Positions 43,371 to 53,067 of a stretch of DNA of 64,000 bases are shown one piece after another. The stretch comes from Frateuria edaphi. GTDB taxonomy: Bacteria > Pseudomonadota > Gammaproteobacteria > Xanthomonadales > Rhodanobacteraceae. How positions within the stretch are numbered: position 1 is the first letter of the stretch; each line of letters begins with the position of its first letter. The translations under genes and the position numbers were made by a program. The DNA is taken from the NCBI RefSeq assembly GCF_021117405.1, contig NZ_CP088251.1, positions 1,674,001 through 1,738,000 of the forward strand. Reading direction: 5' to 3'. The notes under the pieces were generated by a model that did not search any database, was not told the origin of the DNA, and worked only from the letters and a program-made list of their open reading frames with translations.

Positions 43371-45065
43371 CTAAACCCCCATGACCGAGAGCAGCGCCTC
43401 CTTGATCCTGGCGATCGCGTAGTGGTCGATCTGCTCGAAGTCCAGATGGGGCAGATTGGGGATCTCGTCGGCCGCCACGACAGCGTCCACGATGACGGGG
43501 CCCTCGGTCGCGAATGCCTCGCGCAGTGTCGACTCCAGGCGAGCCGGATCACGAACGGTGAAGCCCACGCCGCCGCAGGCACGGGCAAGCATGGCGTAGT
43601 CGGGGTTGGGGTACTCGATGGCTTCCCGGAACGCGGCGATGCCGATGCTTTCGGCTTCGAGGGAAATCAGGCCCAGCGAGCCGTTGTTGTACACGACCAC
43701 CTTGACCGGCAGCTTGTGGTGCACCGCGGTCAGGAACTCGCTCATCAGCATGTTGAAGCCGCCGTCGCCCGTCAGCACGATCACCTGCCTCGACCGGTCG
43801 AGCGCCTGGATGCCATTGCCCTGCCCCAGCGCGGTTCCGACGGCCGCATTGTTGAACGAGCCGATGATCCGCTGGCGCCCGTGCTGGCGAATCCAGTTGG
43901 CCGACCACAACGTGTTGAGTCCCGTATCCAGGACGAAGACCGCATCGTTGTCGGCCAGTTCGCCGGCGAGGCGGGCAACCGCCTGGGGATGGATGCGATC
44001 GTCGCTTCGGGCAACGTCCGCCTGCCTGTCGAGCATCTCGTTCCAGCGCATGCGGCCATGCGCGATCTCGTCGAAGAAGTCGGTATCTTTCTTCGCCGAC
44101 ACGCGCTCCAGGATGGCCTTCAGGCTCGGCCTGACCGAGCCCAGCAAGCCCAGCGCGGTCGGCGTACGACGGCCGAGCGCTTCGGAGCGATGGTCGATCT
44201 GGATGACGTTTCCGTCGACCGGAAGATAGTCGGCATAGGGGTAGTCGGTGCCGACCATGACCAGGAGGTCGCATTGCTGGACGGCGTCGTAGCTGGCGCG
44301 CGTCCCGATCATGCCCAGGCCGCCCATCCACCGGGGATCGTCGAACGGCATCAGCTCCTTGCCGCGCACGGTATGGATCAGTGGAGCGGCCAGCCGATCC
44401 GACAAGGCCGCCAGAAGATCACTGCTGTCGCGACAGCCAGCGCCGCACAGGAACACGATGTTCGACGCCGCATCGATGCGGCGCACCGCTTCTTCGACAT
44501 CCCACTCCTGCGGCGATACCTCGAAGCGCGGCTGTAGCGTCGCCAGGCTTGGCGTCGCGTGGCCTGCGGAATCGGACAGCACGTCCTGCGGCAAGGTCAG
44601 GTGGGCGACGCCCGGACCCGCGTACGCCGCGGCGATGGCCTGGTGGATGAGTCCCGGCGCCTGCTCGCCCACCGAAACCGTCTCGGTATAAAGCGCCACG
44701 TCGCGAAAGAGCAGATCAGGCGACGTCGACTGGATGTAGTCCATGCCTCTGAGCTTCCGTGGCATGTCTCCCGACAACGCCAGGACGGGCGCGTGATCGC
44801 GGGCCGCCTCGTACAGACCGGCAACCAGATGGGTGCTGCCCGGGCCGGTCGTGCCACAGCACACGGCCAGCCGGCCGGTGAGCTTGGCTTGGCCGGCGGC
44901 GGCCAGCGCGGCGCCTTCTTCGTGGCGCACGCCGACCCATTCGATCGAGCTGTGGCGCACGATGTCCGCCAGTGGATTGAGGGAATCGCCGATCAACCCG
45001 AAGATCTGCCGTACGCCCAATTGCTCGAGTGTTTCCACCAGCACGCCCGCAACTGTCTTTCCCAT
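43371..45065 (-). CDS. poxB: Pyruvate dehydrogenase (quinone)/pyruvate-oxidase-like TPP enzyme
   Basis: A 564-residue thiamine-diphosphate enzyme. The N-terminal PYR domain starts GVLVETLEQLGVRQIFGLIGDSLNPLADIVR with the catalytic Glu in VGVRHEEGAALAA. A central FAD/nucleotide domain (GRDSSDLL-type, DLLVMVGTDYPYADYLP) and the C-terminal PP domain follow with the TPP motif GDGGFNMLMSEFLTAVHH...NN. Length and wording are those of PoxB, which oxidises pyruvate to acetate and CO2 and gives electrons to ubiquinone at the membrane. Acetolactate-type relatives are the main alternative. Confidence 0.88.
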   Translation of the reverse strand: MGKTVAGVLVETLEQLGVRQIFGLIGDSLNPLADIVRHSSIEWVGVRHEEGAALAAAGQAKLTGRLAVCCGTTGPGSTHLVAGLYEAARDHAPVLALSGDMPRKLRGMDYIQSTSPDLLFRDVALYTETVSVGEQAPGLIHQAIAAAYAGPGVAHLTLPQDVLSDSAGHATPSLATLQPRFEVSPQEWDVEEAVRRIDAASNIVFLCGAGCRDSSDLLAALSDRLAAPLIHTVRGKELMPFDDPRWMGGLGMIGTRASYDAVQQCDLLVMVGTDYPYADYLPVDGNVIQIDHRSEALGRRTPTALGLLGSVRPSLKAILERVSAKKDTDFFDEIAHGRMRWNEMLDRQADVARSDDRIHPQAVARLAGELADNDAVFVLDTGLNTLWSANWIRQHGRQRIIGSFNNAAVGTALGQGNGIQALDRSRQVIVLTGDGGFNMLMSEFLTAVHHKLPVKVVVYNNGSLGLISLEAESIGIAAFREAIEYPNPDYAMLARACGGVGFTVRDPARLESTLREAFATEGPVIVDAVVAADEIPNLPHLDFEQIDHYAIARIKEALLSVMGV

Positions 45066-45172
45066 AGGTACGTTCCTCGTTTTTGCCTGGGATGCCCGGC
45101 ATCCATCACGTCGGAATGCCGCCCATCGAACGGCGCACGCGAGGCCACCGTGTTCGGGTAACGCACGGCGGC

Positions 45173-46186
45173 CTAAAGAGAGCTGGGCGAACCGCGCAGG
45201 GATCCCGCATCGCCATTTGCCGATCGCAACCATCCGAGCCTGCGGAACCGCCAGTAAAGCGACACGCAAAGCAGCCCCATGACACCGAGGGCTGCGAGAT
45301 AGCCCCAACCGGCGCGCGTTCCGGGCATGTTGATGAAGTTCATCCCGTAGATGCCCGCGATCGCGGTGGGCACGCCAAGAATGCCCGCCCATGCCGCCAG
45401 TTGCCGGGTAATGGCGGACTGTCGCTGCTGCTCGAGGAGGCTGCTCGCTTCCAGCGCCGTGCGGATGACGTCGATGAGGCCCGTACTCATGGCCTCGATG
45501 CGCATGAGGTTGTCCAGGACATCCCGGAAATAGGGCCGGGACGCGCTGGAGACGCAAGGCACCTCGAGCGTCGACAACTTGTTGCACACCTCCATCATCC
45601 GGGTGATGGCGTGCTGGAAATGGATCACCTCGCGCCTGAGCTGGAAGATGCGCGCGATGTCCGCGCTGCCGAGCGAGTCGCACAGGAGCCGTTTCTCCAT
45701 GAGCAGGATTTCGTCGGCGATCATCTGCACGACGGGGAAGTAGTTGTCCACGATGCGATCGAGCACCTCGTGGACAACGAACTCGGGCCCTCTCACGTGG
45801 CGCAGCGCGATCCGGTGGATGCCTTCCCTCAGCCGATGACCGAACGTGGTTTCCATCCGGCACACCGTGATGACCCGCCGTTCGGTGAGGAAGATGCCCA
45901 CGTCGGCATACTGGATTTCGCTGGGGCCGAGCTCCGCCGCCTTCGCGATGATGAAGATGTGATCCGCATAGAGGTCGACCTTGGCCACCTGCGCGTCGCT
46001 CATCGAATCCTCGACGGCAAGCTCATGCAGCCCGAACACGCGCTGGATCGACCCGATTTCCTCGCCTCCCGCATCGACCACGTCGATCCAGGCAAAAGTC
46101 CTTCCGGGCAGGCAAAGCGCCGTGCCATCCCATGGGATCCACGTTGGCGCGTCTTGCCTGCCCAGAATCGCCGCGACGATGCTCAT
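45173..46186 (-). CDS. corA: CorA-family Mg2+/divalent cation channel
   Basis: 337 residues: a soluble N-terminal domain (TFAWIDVVDAGGEEIGSIQRVFGLHELAVEDSM), the long stalk helices, and two C-terminal membrane helices. The first ends with the diagnostic YGMNF, then a MPGTRAGWGY loop and LGVMGLLCVSLYWRF. It is a pentameric channel of the inner membrane. The MPEL-type loop acidic residue is replaced by MPGT, as in ZntB/CorA variants, so specificity could differ from Mg2+. It lies 73 bases after msrA on the same strand. Confidence 0.93.
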   Translation of the reverse strand: MSIVAAILGRQDAPTWIPWDGTALCLPGRTFAWIDVVDAGGEEIGSIQRVFGLHELAVEDSMSDAQVAKVDLYADHIFIIAKAAELGPSEIQYADVGIFLTERRVITVCRMETTFGHRLREGIHRIALRHVRGPEFVVHEVLDRIVDNYFPVVQMIADEILLMEKRLLCDSLGSADIARIFQLRREVIHFQHAITRMMEVCNKLSTLEVPCVSSASRPYFRDVLDNLMRIEAMSTGLIDVIRTALEASSLLEQQRQSAITRQLAAWAGILGVPTAIAGIYGMNFINMPGTRAGWGYLAALGVMGLLCVSLYWRFRRLGWLRSANGDAGSLRGSPSSL

Positions 46187-46259
46187 GTTCGATGCTCCCC
46201 CGGGCACATGCGCCCCCTTCGCTCCCATGCGACCGGAAAATCGGAAGCGCAGCGACGGC

Positions 46260-46772
46260 TCAGCCCGTCGCTCTCTTGCGGCGAGGCAGCACCCAGCCCG
46301 GGCGCACGAAATGGCAGGTGTAGCCGTGCGGGATCCGTTCCAGGTAGTCCTGGTGCTCGGCTTCCGCTTTCCAGAAATCGCCGGCCGGGGCGACCTCGGT
46401 CACCACTTTTCCAGGCCACAGGCCCGAGGCCTCGACATCGGCGATCGTGTCCAGGGCCACGGCCTTTTTCTCGTGGCTTGTGTAGAAAATGGCCGAACGA
46501 TAGCTGGTGCCACGGTCGTTTCCCTGCCGGTTGAGCGTGGTCGGATCGTGGATCTGGAAAAAGAACTCGAGCAGGTGCCGATAGGTGGTCTGGGCAGGAT
46601 CGAAAATGATCTCGATGGCCTCCGCGTGGGTACCGTGGTTGCGATAGGTGGCATGCGGCACGTCGCCCCCGGTGTAGCCGACACGGGTCGAGACAACCCC
46701 GGGAAGCTTGCGGATCAGGTCCTGCATGCCCCAGAAGCAGCCGCCTGCGAGAACAGCGCGTTCGGTCGTCAC
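46260..46772 (-). CDS. msrA: Peptide methionine-S-sulfoxide reductase MsrA
   Basis: 170 residues. The catalytic Cys12 lies in [67 protein letters not shown] and AEAEHQDYL are the family signature. It reduces S-methionine sulfoxide in oxidised proteins. It overlaps msrB by ATGA, so both stereo-specific enzymes are made together. There is no signal peptide, so it acts in the cytoplasm. Confidence 0.97.
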   Translation of the reverse strand: MTTERAVLAGGCFWGMQDLIRKLPGVVSTRVGYTGGDVPHATYRNHGTHAEAIEIIFDPAQTTYRHLLEFFFQIHDPTTLNRQGNDRGTSYRSAIFYTSHEKKAVALDTIADVEASGLWPGKVVTEVAPAGDFWKAEAEHQDYLERIPHGYTCHFVRPGWVLPRRKRATG

Positions 46773-47218
46773 TGGATATCCTCCACTTGATCGAGATAGT
46801 CGCCGTAGCCCTGGGCCTCCATCTCCGCGCGAGGCACGAAACGGAGCGAGGCCGAATTGATGCAGTAGCGCAAACCGCCCCTGTCGGGCGGACCGTCCGG
46901 AAAGACATGACCGAGGTGGCTGTCGCCATGGGCCGAACGCACTTCGGTGCGGATCATGCCGTAGGTGGTATCGCGCAGTTCGCTGACGTGCGCGGGCTCG
47001 ATCGGCTTGGTGAAGCTCGGCCAGCCGCAGCCGGACTCGAACTTATCGGACGACGCGAACAACGGTTCACCCGACACGACATCCACGTAGATGCCCGCTT
47101 CCTTGTTGTGGAGGTAAGCGCCGGTTCCCGGGCGCTCCGTCGCACTTTGCTGGGTGACACGGAATTGCTCGGGCGACAGCTTGGCGATCGCGTCGGGGTT
47201 CTTGTGATAGTTGGCCAT
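46769..47218 (-). CDS. msrB: Peptide methionine-R-sulfoxide reductase MsrB
   Basis: 149 residues. It has GCGWPSF with the candidate resolving Cys64, the [10 protein letters not shown] strand, and the catalytic Cys119 in [14 protein letters not shown]. The CxxC zinc pairs of other MsrBs are lacking, so it is the zinc-free type. It reduces R-methionine sulfoxide. It is the first gene of the msrB-msrA-corA run. Confidence 0.97.
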   Translation of the reverse strand: MANYHKNPDAIAKLSPEQFRVTQQSATERPGTGAYLHNKEAGIYVDVVSGEPLFASSDKFESGCGWPSFTKPIEPAHVSELRDTTYGMIRTEVRSAHGDSHLGHVFPDGPPDRGGLRYCINSASLRFVPRAEMEAQGYGDYLDQVEDIQ

Positions 47219-47366
47219 CGGTCCTCCTTCGATCCGTGGGGATCGGCATCGGGTTCATCCTTACGCCACCGGACGGGCATCCGGCGTTTTCTCCAAAGTG
47301 GTTCGTTCCGACATCGGTGTTCGTTACCTCGTGCACACGCCGACCGGGACGATCACCGTTGTCGCA

Positions 47367-48632
47367 TCACACCCGTTCGAGCAAGGTCACGGTCCCCTGC
47401 CCGCCGTCCGCGCAGATGCTGACGACGGCCAGCGAGCCCACGGGGTGCGACCACAGTTCCTTCACTGCCTGACTCAGGTCTCGGGCGCCGGTCGCGCCGA
47501 ACGGATGACCGATCGCGACGGACCCGCCATTGGGATTGACCCGCTCCCAAGGAAAAGCCCCGAGGTCGGCCTGGACACCCGTCTTGGTTCGCACCCAGTC
47601 CGGTCGCTCGATGGCGGCGACGTTGGCCAGAACCTGGGCCGCAAACGCCTCGTGGATTTCCCACAGGTCGATGTCTCCGTAACCGAGGCCATGGCGCGCA
47701 AGCAGTCGCGGGATCGCATAGGACGGCGCCATCAGCAGGCCTTCCGTGTGGTGGTCGACGGCCGCCATCTCGAAGTCCACCAGGCGCAAATGCGGCGTGC
47801 CGTCCGGCAGCCGGGCAAGCCCTGCCTCGTTCGCGATCCAGCAGCCGGCGGCCCCGTCGGTAATCGGCGAGGAGTTGCCGGCGGTCAGGCTGCCCTGCCC
47901 GCTCGTCCTGTCGAACGCGGGCTTGAGCGCCGCAAGCTTTTCGGACGAAGTATCGGCGCGCGGATTGGCGTCGCGCTCGAGCTCGGGGAGCTTGATGACC
48001 AGATCGTCGAAGAAGCCGCTGTCCCAGCCCGCCACCGCACGCCGGTGGCTCTGCAGCGCCCAGTCGTCCTGCGCCTGGCGACTGATGTGCCACGCCTTCG
48101 CCGTCTCCTCCATGTGGTCGCCCATGGTGCGCCCCGTGATGCGGTTGGCCCAGCCCTTGACCGGGAGCACGTAGTCCCGTGGCGTCAGCGCCTGCAGCGC
48201 GGCCAGGGCGGCCGAGGGATCGACGCCGAACAGGGCGGTGAGCCGCTTCGACGCTTCCGCCGTCAGTGCGATCGGCGGGCGGCTCATGACTTCGCCACCA
48301 CCGACCATCGCCAGATCGATGCCGCCGCCGAGCATGCCGGCCGCTGCGAACGCGGCGGTCATGCTGGTCGAGCAGGCCAGCACGACCGAGAATGCGGGCA
48401 CGTTCGGATTGAGCCCGGCATCGAGCCAGATTTCCCGTGCGATGTTGCTCCAGCCGAGGTTCGGGATCACCGTCCCCCAGACCACCAGATCCGGCTCGGC
48501 GTGCGCGGCCATCGCTTTGACCACCGGTACCGAGAGGCTGATCGCGTCATCGTTGGCGAGCGCGCCGCCGCCGCGCCCGAATGGCGTACGGAGTCCGGCG
48601 GCAACGAAAACGGTTTGCGGGAAATGCTGCAT
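47367..48632 (-). CDS. Thiolase-family acetyl-CoA acyltransferase
   Basis: A 421-residue thiolase. The acyl-accepting Cys87 is in VVLACSTSM. Later motifs are WEIHEAFAAQ (His), NPNGGSVAIGHPFGATGAR (His) and ICADGGQGTV with the second catalytic Cys. This enzyme could act in beta-oxidation or acetoacetyl-CoA metabolism; the FadI-type is the nearest subgroup by pattern (RTPFGR, KGWANRITGRTMGDHME). No fadB/J partner is next to it. Confidence 0.9.
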   Translation of the reverse strand: MQHFPQTVFVAAGLRTPFGRGGGALANDDAISLSVPVVKAMAAHAEPDLVVWGTVIPNLGWSNIAREIWLDAGLNPNVPAFSVVLACSTSMTAAFAAAGMLGGGIDLAMVGGGEVMSRPPIALTAEASKRLTALFGVDPSAALAALQALTPRDYVLPVKGWANRITGRTMGDHMEETAKAWHISRQAQDDWALQSHRRAVAGWDSGFFDDLVIKLPELERDANPRADTSSEKLAALKPAFDRTSGQGSLTAGNSSPITDGAAGCWIANEAGLARLPDGTPHLRLVDFEMAAVDHHTEGLLMAPSYAIPRLLARHGLGYGDIDLWEIHEAFAAQVLANVAAIERPDWVRTKTGVQADLGAFPWERVNPNGGSVAIGHPFGATGARDLSQAVKELWSHPVGSLAVVSICADGGQGTVTLLERV

Positions 48633-48843
48633 GGGGAATGCCCGGTGGTCGATTGATCTGTTTTGAATCAGGGAAGCGTCGGCATCTGCATTCGCCGCTC
48701 TTCCGGTGCAGCCTGACCATCGGTGGGCGATCACAACGGCTCAGGCTGCCGCCCGGGGGAAGGTCGACAGCCAGGATGCCCGGATGTCCGCGGAGGACTG
48801 ATCGGCAGTAGCCGGAAAATCGATGCGCTTCAGTGCTGCTTTC

Positions 48844-49275
48844 TCAGTGCCTCGACTGGCTGGCCGTGCGCGAGTCTCCTGACGCGGCCGGCAGGGAAAC
48901 CGATTGCAGATAGGTGATGATCAATCGGCGCGCGGTGGCATCGTCCAACGCCAGATACATCCTGCTTCCGGGCGCCATCTTCTGCGTGCCGCTCAGCCAC
49001 TGGTCGAGCCTGGCGGGAGTCCAGGTGCCACCGAGTTTCTTCAAGGCCGGCGAGTAGTCGTATCCCGGGACACTGGCCACCACCCTGCCGACCACGTTGC
49101 GATGGCGCGGGCCGATGCGGTCGGTGTCGACCGAGTGGCAACCGCCGCACGTGTTGACGTACAGCGTCTGCCCGGCAGCGACATCGTCCGGCGGCGTCTG
49201 CGCCCGAGCGGCCACGGCCAGCAAACCGGCAAACAGCAGGCCACCCAGTCGGATCGAAGCGCGGAACAGCGTCAT
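48844..49275 (-). CDS. Exported class I cytochrome c
   Basis: 143 residues with a signal peptide (LGGLLFAGLLAVAARA), haem motif CGGCH (43-47), a GPRHRNVVGRVVASVPGYDYSPALK stretch typical of cytochrome c550/c2-like proteins, and KMAPGSRM with Met100 as likely axial ligand. It is a periplasmic electron carrier. It ends the pair formed with the ferritin-like protein (11-base gap, same direction), suggesting a shared role. Confidence 0.93.
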   Translation of the reverse strand: MTLFRASIRLGGLLFAGLLAVAARAQTPPDDVAAGQTLYVNTCGGCHSVDTDRIGPRHRNVVGRVVASVPGYDYSPALKKLGGTWTPARLDQWLSGTQKMAPGSRMYLALDDATARRLIITYLQSVSLPAASGDSRTASQSRH

Positions 49276-49286
49276 GCCCTGCCCGC

Positions 49287-49850
49287 TCAGCCGAATACGT
49301 AAGCCGAGGTGGGGATCGGCGTTCCTGCTGCGTTGTTGAGCGTGGTCCAATGAATGGCCTCGTCGGCGGAAATCGAGGCGAACAGCTTCGCGAGGCCAGG
49401 ATCCTTGAGTGCCTGGATCTGGCCGATGTACGCGCTGGCTGCACCGCGCTCGAGCATGGTTGCCAGCGCGACGACATCACCCTCGGACTTGAGCGATCCA
49501 AGCTTGAGCTCGGCGATGTACTGGGAGTCCGTCTTGGGCTCGACGGGCTTGCCACCGGCCGTTGCGACGAGTCTCGCCAACGAATCGCGATGCGCCTGGT
49601 GGTGGCCCATGAAGACGAGCGCGAGCTTGAGCGTTCCAGGGGAAAGCAACCCGCTTTTGCCCGCGATGCGGTAGGCGGCGATCCCTTCATGCTCGAGCGC
49701 CAGTGCGGTCTGGATGACCCCGACGTCGCCCGGACGAACCGTCGTGGCCGCCACTGCCTTGCCGGTGAAAAGCCCCGCGGTAGCGACGCCGAGCGTCGCG
49801 ACGCCTGCCTGGGTCAGGAAGTTCCGCCGGCCACCCTTCAACTGATTCAT
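49287..49850 (-). CDS. Tat-exported ferritin-like protein
   Basis: 187 residues. The start carries a twin-arginine signal (GRRNFLTQAGVATLGVATAG). The mature part is a four-helix ferritin-like domain: ALALEHEGIAAYRIAG, FMGHHQAHRDSLARLV, MLERGAASAYIGQIQAL and ISADEAIHWTTL, which supply Glu and His candidates for a di-iron site. It resembles DUF4439/rubrerythrin-like proteins. The likely job is periplasmic peroxide or metal handling. It is expressed with the cytochrome c. Confidence 0.88.
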   Translation of the reverse strand: MNQLKGGRRNFLTQAGVATLGVATAGLFTGKAVAATTVRPGDVGVIQTALALEHEGIAAYRIAGKSGLLSPGTLKLALVFMGHHQAHRDSLARLVATAGGKPVEPKTDSQYIAELKLGSLKSEGDVVALATMLERGAASAYIGQIQALKDPGLAKLFASISADEAIHWTTLNNAAGTPIPTSAYVFG

Positions 49851-50300
49851 GCGCTTGCCCTCCTCGCGTTTTCGATCTCGAACCTGCCACGCGTGACGCT
49901 CATCGAGCACCACTGGTTATCGAGGAACGTCGACAGTGTGAGCGCGCCGGATGGCCGGTTGCCAGCGTTCCTGGACGTCCCGGCGCAATCTCGGACGGGC
50001 AGGCACGGCAATTGGACGAAGCCGCACGCGCATGCGGCGAAGCCGGGTTGTCTGGCCTCTGGCGCCGCGACAGACTAGCCAGGTCGAAGATCCCTGCCCG
50101 CTCGATGAACGCCGGACGTGCGCCATCCATGCGCAGCACTCCGCTTCGAGCGCGCAACATTCCGTTCGCGCACCGCAAACCCGACGATCGCTCCAGGCTC
50201 CTTCCCCGGGAAGCATCTGCGACGATGGCGTGGCTGCACGCCCGGGCTACCCAACCCCTGCAACATTCCCCAATAGAGAACGGCCGAGGAGGCAATGCTC
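49851..50300. other. Divergent intergenic region
   Basis: 450 bases between the ferritin-like gene (minus) and the MDR oxidoreductase (plus). It must hold both promoters. GAGGAGG lies 8 bases before ATG 50301. No other motif was seen. Confidence 0.7.
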
Positions 50301-51218
50301 ATGAAGGCGATAGTGGTGACGGACCAGGCCGCCGGAACGGCGGGGATGACACTCGTGGAGCGGCCGGAACCGCAGCCGGCGATCAACGACGTGGTCGTCG
50401 AGGTTCACGCCTCGGGATTCGTCCCGACCGAGTTGGCGTGGCCCTCGACATGGACCGATCGCCACGGCCGGGGGCGGACACCGTCGATCCCAGGGCACGA
50501 GCTGGCCGGCGTGGTCACGGCCCTGGGTTATGGCACCACCGGCCTGTCGGTGGGACAGCGCGTCTTCGGACTCGCAGACTGGTATCGCGACGGCACCCTG
50601 GCCGAGTACGTCGCCATGGAAGCACGCAACCTTGCGCCACTGCCGGGCGATGTCGACTTCACGTTGGGCGCGAGTCTGCCGATCTCGGGCCTGACCGCGT
50701 GGCAGGGACTGTTCCAGCACGGCCGCCTCCAGGCGGGCCAGAGCGTTCTTGTACACGGTGCGGCCGGCGCCGTCGGGTCGATGGTGGCGCAACTCGCGCG
50801 GGAGGCCGGCGCCTACGTCATCGGCACCGGGCGCGCCGCCGACCGCCAGACGGCGCTCGACTTCGGCGCGAAGGAATTCGTCGATCTCGAAAACGACAAG
50901 CTCGAAGACGTCGGCAAGGTCGACCTGGTGTTCGATCTCATCGGCGGCGACATCGGGAAGCGATCCGCGGGCCTGGTTCGCGCGGGCGGAACACTGGTCT
51001 CGATCGTCGGACCGGTGGAAGCCATGCCCAGCGAGGGCCTGGCCATCGACTTCGTCGTCGAGTCCGATCGCTCCCAGCTGATCGAAATCGTCCAGCGGGT
51101 GCGGAGCGGACGGCTGCGGACGAACATCGGTACCGTCTCGACCCTCGGCAACGCCGTCTCTGCCTTCAACCCGACCGTGCGACACACGGGGAAGACGATC
51201 ATCCGCATGCGCCCGTGA
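50301..51218 (+). CDS. Quinone-oxidoreductase-type MDR enzyme (NADP-dependent)
   Basis: A 305-residue medium-chain reductase. The start is EVHASGFVPTELAW...IPGHELAGVVTALG, with no structural zinc cysteines. The Rossmann motif is VHGAAGAVGSMVAQLAREAGAYVIGTGRA, then DFGAKEFVDLENDKLEDVGKVDLVFDLIGGD. It belongs to the quinone reductase/zeta-crystallin branch that reduces quinones or enones. ATG 50301 is chosen over 50295 by the ribosome-site distance. The AraC gene follows on the same strand and may control it. Confidence 0.9.
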   Translation: MKAIVVTDQAAGTAGMTLVERPEPQPAINDVVVEVHASGFVPTELAWPSTWTDRHGRGRTPSIPGHELAGVVTALGYGTTGLSVGQRVFGLADWYRDGTLAEYVAMEARNLAPLPGDVDFTLGASLPISGLTAWQGLFQHGRLQAGQSVLVHGAAGAVGSMVAQLAREAGAYVIGTGRAADRQTALDFGAKEFVDLENDKLEDVGKVDLVFDLIGGDIGKRSAGLVRAGGTLVSIVGPVEAMPSEGLAIDFVVESDRSQLIEIVQRVRSGRLRTNIGTVSTLGNAVSAFNPTVRHTGKTIIRMRP

Positions 51219-51479
51219 GGGCGCCGAACGTTCCTGGCGAGAGATCGCGGGATGACGTCCGTCGCGTCCGGGAGCATCCTGCTCGAGCGCGGCGGAGGGT
51301 GGCCGGGCCAGCCTCATCTGTACCGGTCCAGCCCCGCTCGATGAGCACCCATGCGTCGAGCGCGTCGAAGCAGCACCTCGACGACGGCGCGGTCCAACGC
51401 CCGGCTCGCCCTGCCCGCGCGTCGGCTGCGGGCTAAACCCGAAAGGGTCCGATCAATCCAAACGCACGATTGCGCTCTT

Positions 51480-52520
51480 ATGAGAAGCACCGATTTCGAC
51501 AAATTGTTCAGGCGCGATCCGGCCGCGTCGCTTCCGCCGTACCCGCCCGCATCGTTGGCGGAACGGCTCCTCGATTCGATGGATGTGCGCATCGAGGCCT
51601 TCGCCATATGCCGGATCGCGCGGGATGCGGCGCTCGTCATCCCGGCGATTTCCGACCTGAAGATCATGTATGTGCTCAAGGGCACGTTGCACCTGTCCGT
51701 CGACGGCAGCGAACCCCTGGTATCGCCACCGGGGAGCATCGTCCTGCTGCCCAAGAACCTGTCGCGCACGCTGACAGGCAAGGAACCGGTCATCCGCACG
51801 TACAGCGCCCAGGAGACCATCCGCATGGGGATCCACAACCTCATGTATCTGGATGCCTTCGCCGGCGACGAGTACGAGATCCGCGTGTTGTGCGGTCGGA
51901 TCCAGATCGGCTTCGCCAACGGTTTCGACGCGTTCGACGGGCTGGTCCGCCCCATCAGCGCCAGGCCGGACAACGACGTGTTCATCAGGAGCGCGTTCGA
52001 AACCATGCTCGACGAGAGCAGGTTCCGCACCGCCGGCTCCCAGACGCTCGCCAACACCCTGATGAAGGCCTGCCTGGTCGAGCTGCTGCGGCACGATCTG
52101 GATCAACTGCACCGCCCGGGCAGCTCGCCGGCGATCCTCGTCAAGCCCGGCGTCGGCCGGGCGGTCATCGCGATCTTCTCGCAGCCGGCGGCGATGCACA
52201 CGGTGGCATCGCTGGCGAAGGCCGCCTGCATGAGCCGATCCGCGTTCGCCAAGGCATTCGTTGAAACCACCGGCACGACACCGATCGAGTTCGTGACGCG
52301 CGCTCGCCTTGCCAAGGCACGCGACCTGATCGCCACCACCGAGGCTTCCATCGCATCGATCACAACGGCCGTGGGCTTTGCCAGCCGCAGCCATTTCAGT
52401 TCGCGATTCCGGCAGCGCTATGGCGTGGACCCCACGGCATACCGCCGGCGAACCCGGCAGGAAGCGGCGCCGATGCCCGATGGCGATCCCGCGACGCTCG
52501 CGACCGGCGATCAGCCATGA
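51480..52520 (+). CDS. AraC-family transcriptional regulator (cupin N-terminus)
   Basis: 346 residues. The N-terminal half is a cupin-like sensor domain (LKIMYVLKGTLHLSVDGSEPLVSPPGSIVLLP). The C-terminal half has two helix-turn-helix motifs (MHTVASLAKAACMSRSAFAKAFVETTGTTPIEFVTRARLAKARDLI; ITTAVGFASRSHFSSRFRQRYGVDPTAYR). It matches the cupin_6/AraC type that controls redox and aldehyde genes. It is placed between the MDR enzyme and OsmC/GST genes, all on the plus strand, and is a likely local regulator (inference). Confidence 0.93.
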   Translation: MRSTDFDKLFRRDPAASLPPYPPASLAERLLDSMDVRIEAFAICRIARDAALVIPAISDLKIMYVLKGTLHLSVDGSEPLVSPPGSIVLLPKNLSRTLTGKEPVIRTYSAQETIRMGIHNLMYLDAFAGDEYEIRVLCGRIQIGFANGFDAFDGLVRPISARPDNDVFIRSAFETMLDESRFRTAGSQTLANTLMKACLVELLRHDLDQLHRPGSSPAILVKPGVGRAVIAIFSQPAAMHTVASLAKAACMSRSAFAKAFVETTGTTPIEFVTRARLAKARDLIATTEASIASITTAVGFASRSHFSSRFRQRYGVDPTAYRRRTRQEAAPMPDGDPATLATGDQP

Positions 52521-52575
52521 CCACGTCCGGGCACGCGACCGGGCATCTGTCTCACAAACCATCGAGGTCGTCCGC

Positions 52576-53064
52576 ATGACTAGGCATCCCGTGATCATCG
52601 AAGACACCGGGCTGGGACTGTTCCAGGTAGAAGTACGCGCGCAGGGGGCCTCATTTCTTTCCGACGAGCCGATCGCGTCGGGTGGCATGGCTTCCGGCCC
52701 GGGACCGTTCGATCTGCTCGGCGCCGCACTTGGAGCGTGCACGGTCATGACCATCAAGCTCTACGCCCGGCGGAAGTCGATCGGCGTGTCACACGTGCAG
52801 GTCATGGTCACGCACCATCGCGACGGTGCCTCGCAACGCGACGTGTTCGAGCGCTCGATTTTCATCGACGGAGCGATAACCGAGGACCAGAGGAAACTAC
52901 TGCTGATCGCGGCGGATCGCTGCCCGGTGAGCCGGACGCTGTGCAAGGGCTCGGACATTGTCACGAATCGCAGCGAGACCGCGATCGCCACCGCCCGGCG
53001 GGTCGATGACGCCACCCACATCCGCGCCATGGAGAAGGCCTGCGACGAACTCGAAACCGGCTGA
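52576..53064 (+). CDS. OsmC/Ohr-family peroxidase
   Basis: 162 residues with the OsmC fold. The peroxidatic Cys55 lies in LLGAALGACTVMTIKLYA and the resolving Cys116 in LIAADRCPVSRTL, both at expected places. It reduces organic hydroperoxides. The start is ATG 52576, after the regulator gene by 55 bases. It is followed by the GST gene after 3 bases, so the two are co-translated. The PF02566 pattern is clear; assignment to OsmC or Ohr subgroup is open. Confidence 0.92.
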   Translation: MTRHPVIIEDTGLGLFQVEVRAQGASFLSDEPIASGGMASGPGPFDLLGAALGACTVMTIKLYARRKSIGVSHVQVMVTHHRDGASQRDVFERSIFIDGAITEDQRKLLLIAADRCPVSRTLCKGSDIVTNRSETAIATARRVDDATHIRAMEKACDELETG

Positions 53065-53067
53065 TCC

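Noticed and set aside
47250-47310. Possible terminator hairpin CCGGA / TCCGG followed by TTTT between the thiolase and msrB genes
   Set aside because: The T-run lies on the plus strand, where no gene ends; on the transcribed minus strand the stem is not followed by T residues.
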